Positions 62,106-64,000 of a stretch of DNA of 64,000 nucleotides are shown in pieces. The position numbers and the translations under genes are program-made. The DNA comes from Njordibacter sp905182035 (GTDB lineage: Bacteria > Pseudomonadota > Gammaproteobacteria > Pseudomonadales > Balneatricaceae). Each line of letters starts with the position of its first letter. Positions within the stretch are counted from its first letter, which is position 1. The notes below the pieces were generated by a model. The model did no database searches. It was not told the DNA's origin and worked only from the letters and a program-made list of their open reading frames with translations. The DNA lies in the NCBI RefSeq assembly GCF_047730075.1, contig NZ_CP159831.1, positions 2,294,001-2,358,000 of the forward strand. The letters are read 5' to 3'.

Positions 62106-63227
62106 TTACAAACAATAAGTCATTACTGGCTCGCCTAGCACTTCCATGCGTGGCTCAATACCAAGTCCCGGAGTCTCTGGCGCAGTCACCCAACCATCAT
62201 GTCGCTTAAAAGCACCCTTGTCGGTGGCGTCCGCTGTGGTAATAGTTACCATGTCTCGGGTATCAAGTATGCAGCGTAATAGGTGCGCAGGTATGGTTTG
62301 TCCTAAGTGGGCAATAGCTGCAAAAGCAATATCAGAACCCACGGTGTCTTGCACACTGAGACTATAGCCTGCGCTTATGCACATATCACGTTGGCGGCGA
62401 CAAGGCGTTAAACCGCCATTTTTCGATATTTTGAGGCCTACACCTTCGGCCCCATCTTCACTAATGAGTTGAGCCACAGAGGCATCGTTGTTGGCTAGTT
62501 CATCCCACACCATTGGAATATCCGTACGCCGCCGCAAGGACATATGTTCCCGCCAAGTGGCGCAAGGTGCTTCAAGCACAATATCTGCATGGCGAGGTAA
62601 CAGACGTAAGAACCGCAACGCAGTTTCTACGGTTAGACCACCATTGGCATCCACTAAGAAATATTCCCCCGCTTGGCGGTCAGCCAAACATGCCATTACC
62701 CTCTCCGCATCTAATTGCGGGTCTTCACCAATTTTAATAGAATGACCACGGTAACCTTGCAGCCGATGGGCTTGCACTCGTTTGCGCATGGCTTCTGGAG
62801 TGCCTGCATAGACAGACGATATTACGCCCATGGGCTGGAGAGTACGCCCGCCTAATAAGTCACATACAGGCATACCTACCGCTTTGCCAAACAAATCCCA
62901 GCAGGCAACATCTATAGCAGTTTTAGCGTGTCCGTGCCCAACCAACGCCCCATCCATAACATCATAAACTCGGTCTACTCGGCGTGGATCAAGGCCTAAT
63001 ATAGCCGGCGTTATTTCTGCGATGCCTGCCCTTACACCTAGTGCGTGGGCAGCAACATAAGTGGCGCCAAAGGGTGTGCTTTCACCAAAGCCAGTGAGGC
63101 CTGTGTCGCTGGTAAGCCGCACTATAGTAGCATCAAAATTAGCATATTCTCTGCCACCTGAGAGACGATAGATGCCCCCTGAATAAGGTAGATCCACTTG
63201 GTAAACATCAACTTGGCTTATTTTCAC
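62106..63227 (-). CDS. Enolase-superfamily enzyme, mandelate racemase/cis-3-hydroxyproline dehydratase-like
   Basis: 373 residues with a capping domain (1-120) and TIM barrel. Active-site blocks are GHSIKIG with the first lysine of the usual KxK changed, VDANGG, EAPC, WDELANND and KISKNGGLT. This set best matches the cis-3-hydroxy-L-proline dehydratase or proline-betaine epimerase group, which abstracts an alpha-proton. GTG 63227 has AAGGT upstream. It converges with the EamA gene and follows the alcohol dehydrogenase fragment, which may share its pathway. Substrate uncertain. Confidence 0.75.
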   Translation of the reverse strand: MKISQVDVYQVDLPYSGGIYRLSGGREYANFDATIVRLTSDTGLTGFGESTPFGATYVAAHALGVRAGIAEITPAILGLDPRRVDRVYDVMDGALVGHGHAKTAIDVACWDLFGKAVGMPVCDLLGGRTLQPMGVISSVYAGTPEAMRKRVQAHRLQGYRGHSIKIGEDPQLDAERVMACLADRQAGEYFLVDANGGLTVETALRFLRLLPRHADIVLEAPCATWREHMSLRRRTDIPMVWDELANNDASVAQLISEDGAEGVGLKISKNGGLTPCRRQRDMCISAGYSLSVQDTVGSDIAFAAIAHLGQTIPAHLLRCILDTRDMVTITTADATDKGAFKRHDGWVTAPETPGLGIEPRMEVLGEPVMTYCL

Positions 63228-63269
63228 GGGCTTACCTTTTATTATTATGCAGTACTTAAGCAGCCCAAC

Positions 63270-64000
63270 TTACGACTCAGGAATGAGCACTAACTTACCT
63301 GTAAACCCTTTATTCAAGAAGTCTGTTTGGGCTTTGTGAATTTGTTTAAGTGGGTAGCTTTGAGCCACCACTGGGCGAATTTCTTCTGCTTCGATATAGC
63401 TCACCAAGTTGCTAAATACAATGTGATCTTGAAACGTACAGCCAAAGAAAGTGAGGTCTTTTAAATATAACGTACGAACATCCAATTCAACCATAGGTCC
63501 AGCGATGGCTCCAGAGGTGGCATAGCGGCCACCCCGACGCAATACGTCGAGCAGTTGAGGCCAGTCTGGACCAGCCACCAAATCTACAACTAAATCTACT
63601 TCATCAGCGCCAATAGCAGCAACAAGGTCAACACCCCTAGGGACTAGCTGATCAGCTCCTAACGCTTTTACGTCATCATGTTTGGTCACGCCAGCAACGG
63701 CAATCACATATGCACCACGACGCTTTGCTAACTGCACTGCAGCAGAACCCACACCACCAGAAGCACCTGTGATTAATACCCGTTCTCCAGACTTTAAACT
63801 GGCCCTATGGAGCATGTTTTCAGCAGTAGAATATGCGCAAGGAATAGATGCCAATTCAACATCACTCCAAGGTGTATTTACCGCATATGCTTCATCGCTC
63901 AGGGCACAGGTATATTGCGCAAAACCACCATCATATTCAGACCCAAAGGTTACACAATCAAAGCGTTTTTTGGTCTGCGGATCTTGCTGCATAGTACGTA
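63270..64000 (-). CDS. Zinc-type alcohol dehydrogenase family protein (partial, N-terminus cut)
   Basis: About 243 residues, open to the right edge of the window, so the N-terminal GroES-like zinc domain is missing. The visible part starts near the structural-zinc lobe end (GSEYDGGFAQYTCA) and contains the whole NAD(P) fold: VLITGASGGVGSAAVQLAKR, VDLVVDLVAGPDWPQLLDVL and the C-terminal FTGKLVLIPES. A methionine at 63992 could be mistaken for the start, but upstream codons continue. Zinc content and substrate cannot be judged. It lies 42 bases ahead of the enolase-superfamily gene on the same strand. Confidence 0.85.
   Translation of the reverse strand, partial: RTMQQDPQTKKRFDCVTFGSEYDGGFAQYTCALSDEAYAVNTPWSDVELASIPCAYSTAENMLHRASLKSGERVLITGASGGVGSAAVQLAKRRGAYVIAVAGVTKHDDVKALGADQLVPRGVDLVAAIGADEVDLVVDLVAGPDWPQLLDVLRRGGRYATSGAIAGPMVELDVRTLYLKDLTFFGCTFQDHIVFSNLVSYIEAEEIRPVVAQSYPLKQIHKAQTDFLNKGFTGKLVLIPES

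Overview
The window looks like the chromosome of a free-living marine heterotrophic proteobacterium, more likely a gammaproteobacterium than an alphaproteobacterium. That placement is inferred from gene content: a DMSP-lyase-type cupin, TAXI-TRAP and BMP-type ABC uptake, RutR, an MttB-superfamily methyltransferase and many osmolyte or nitrogen catabolism genes. I saw no rRNA, tRNA, CRISPR array, insertion sequence or phage gene. Both ends cut through genes: an M24 peptidase-like gene at the left and an alcohol dehydrogenase at the right.

Region 1 (1-21 kb) is mosaic. Four paralogous Sel1-repeat genes are scattered among single genes: MazG-like pyrophosphohydrolase, PAT-type acetyltransferase, potassium channel, DMSP-lyase-like cupin, class II aldolase with a TauD dioxygenase and divergent GlxA regulator, DsrE-like protein, secreted lyase-fold protein, ureidoglycolate lyase, asparaginase II, a second TauD dioxygenase and a poly-HAMP chemoreceptor. 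It shows clear gene decay and recombination: a frameshifted SnoaL-like gene and its relic, a Sel1 copy that has lost both its signal peptide and its C-terminal cysteine tail, and a Sel1 gene preceded by the orphaned 5' end of another.

Region 2 (21-44 kb) is a pyrimidine and nucleobase salvage and degradation supercluster. On the minus strand are a nitrilase-type beta-ureidopropionase, an NMT1-type ABC importer, dihydropyrimidinase, PreT, PreA and an M20-type carbamoylase, which together cover the reductive uracil/thymine pathway. On the plus strand are a BMP-type ABC importer and cytosine deaminase, followed by a convergent RutR-type regulator. Four sequences close to the RutR consensus lie ahead of the dihydropyrimidinase, nitrilase and BMP genes. 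Between two of these boxes sits a separate module of unknown substrate with its own GntR regulator and TTGGTATACCAA operators: arylmalonate decarboxylase/maleate isomerase-like protein, SDR, Zn-alcohol dehydrogenase and aldehyde dehydrogenase.

Region 3 (44-53 kb) holds a HutD-like protein, an FrhB-like Fe-S flavoprotein, a non-pyrrolysine MttB-family methyltransferase and a dimethylglycine/sarcosine dehydrogenase-like protein, with a divergent LysR regulator and two EamA transporters. It looks like a methylated-amine demethylation module without a corrinoid protein nearby.

Region 4 (53-64 kb) holds a TAXI-TRAP importer, class III aminotransferase and beta-keto acid cleavage enzyme on one strand. 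Divergent from it are an RpiR regulator, amidase and EamA exporter. Together they suggest a pathway taking an amide or beta-amino acid through a beta-keto acid to a CoA thioester. An enolase-superfamily enzyme and the cut alcohol dehydrogenase end the window.
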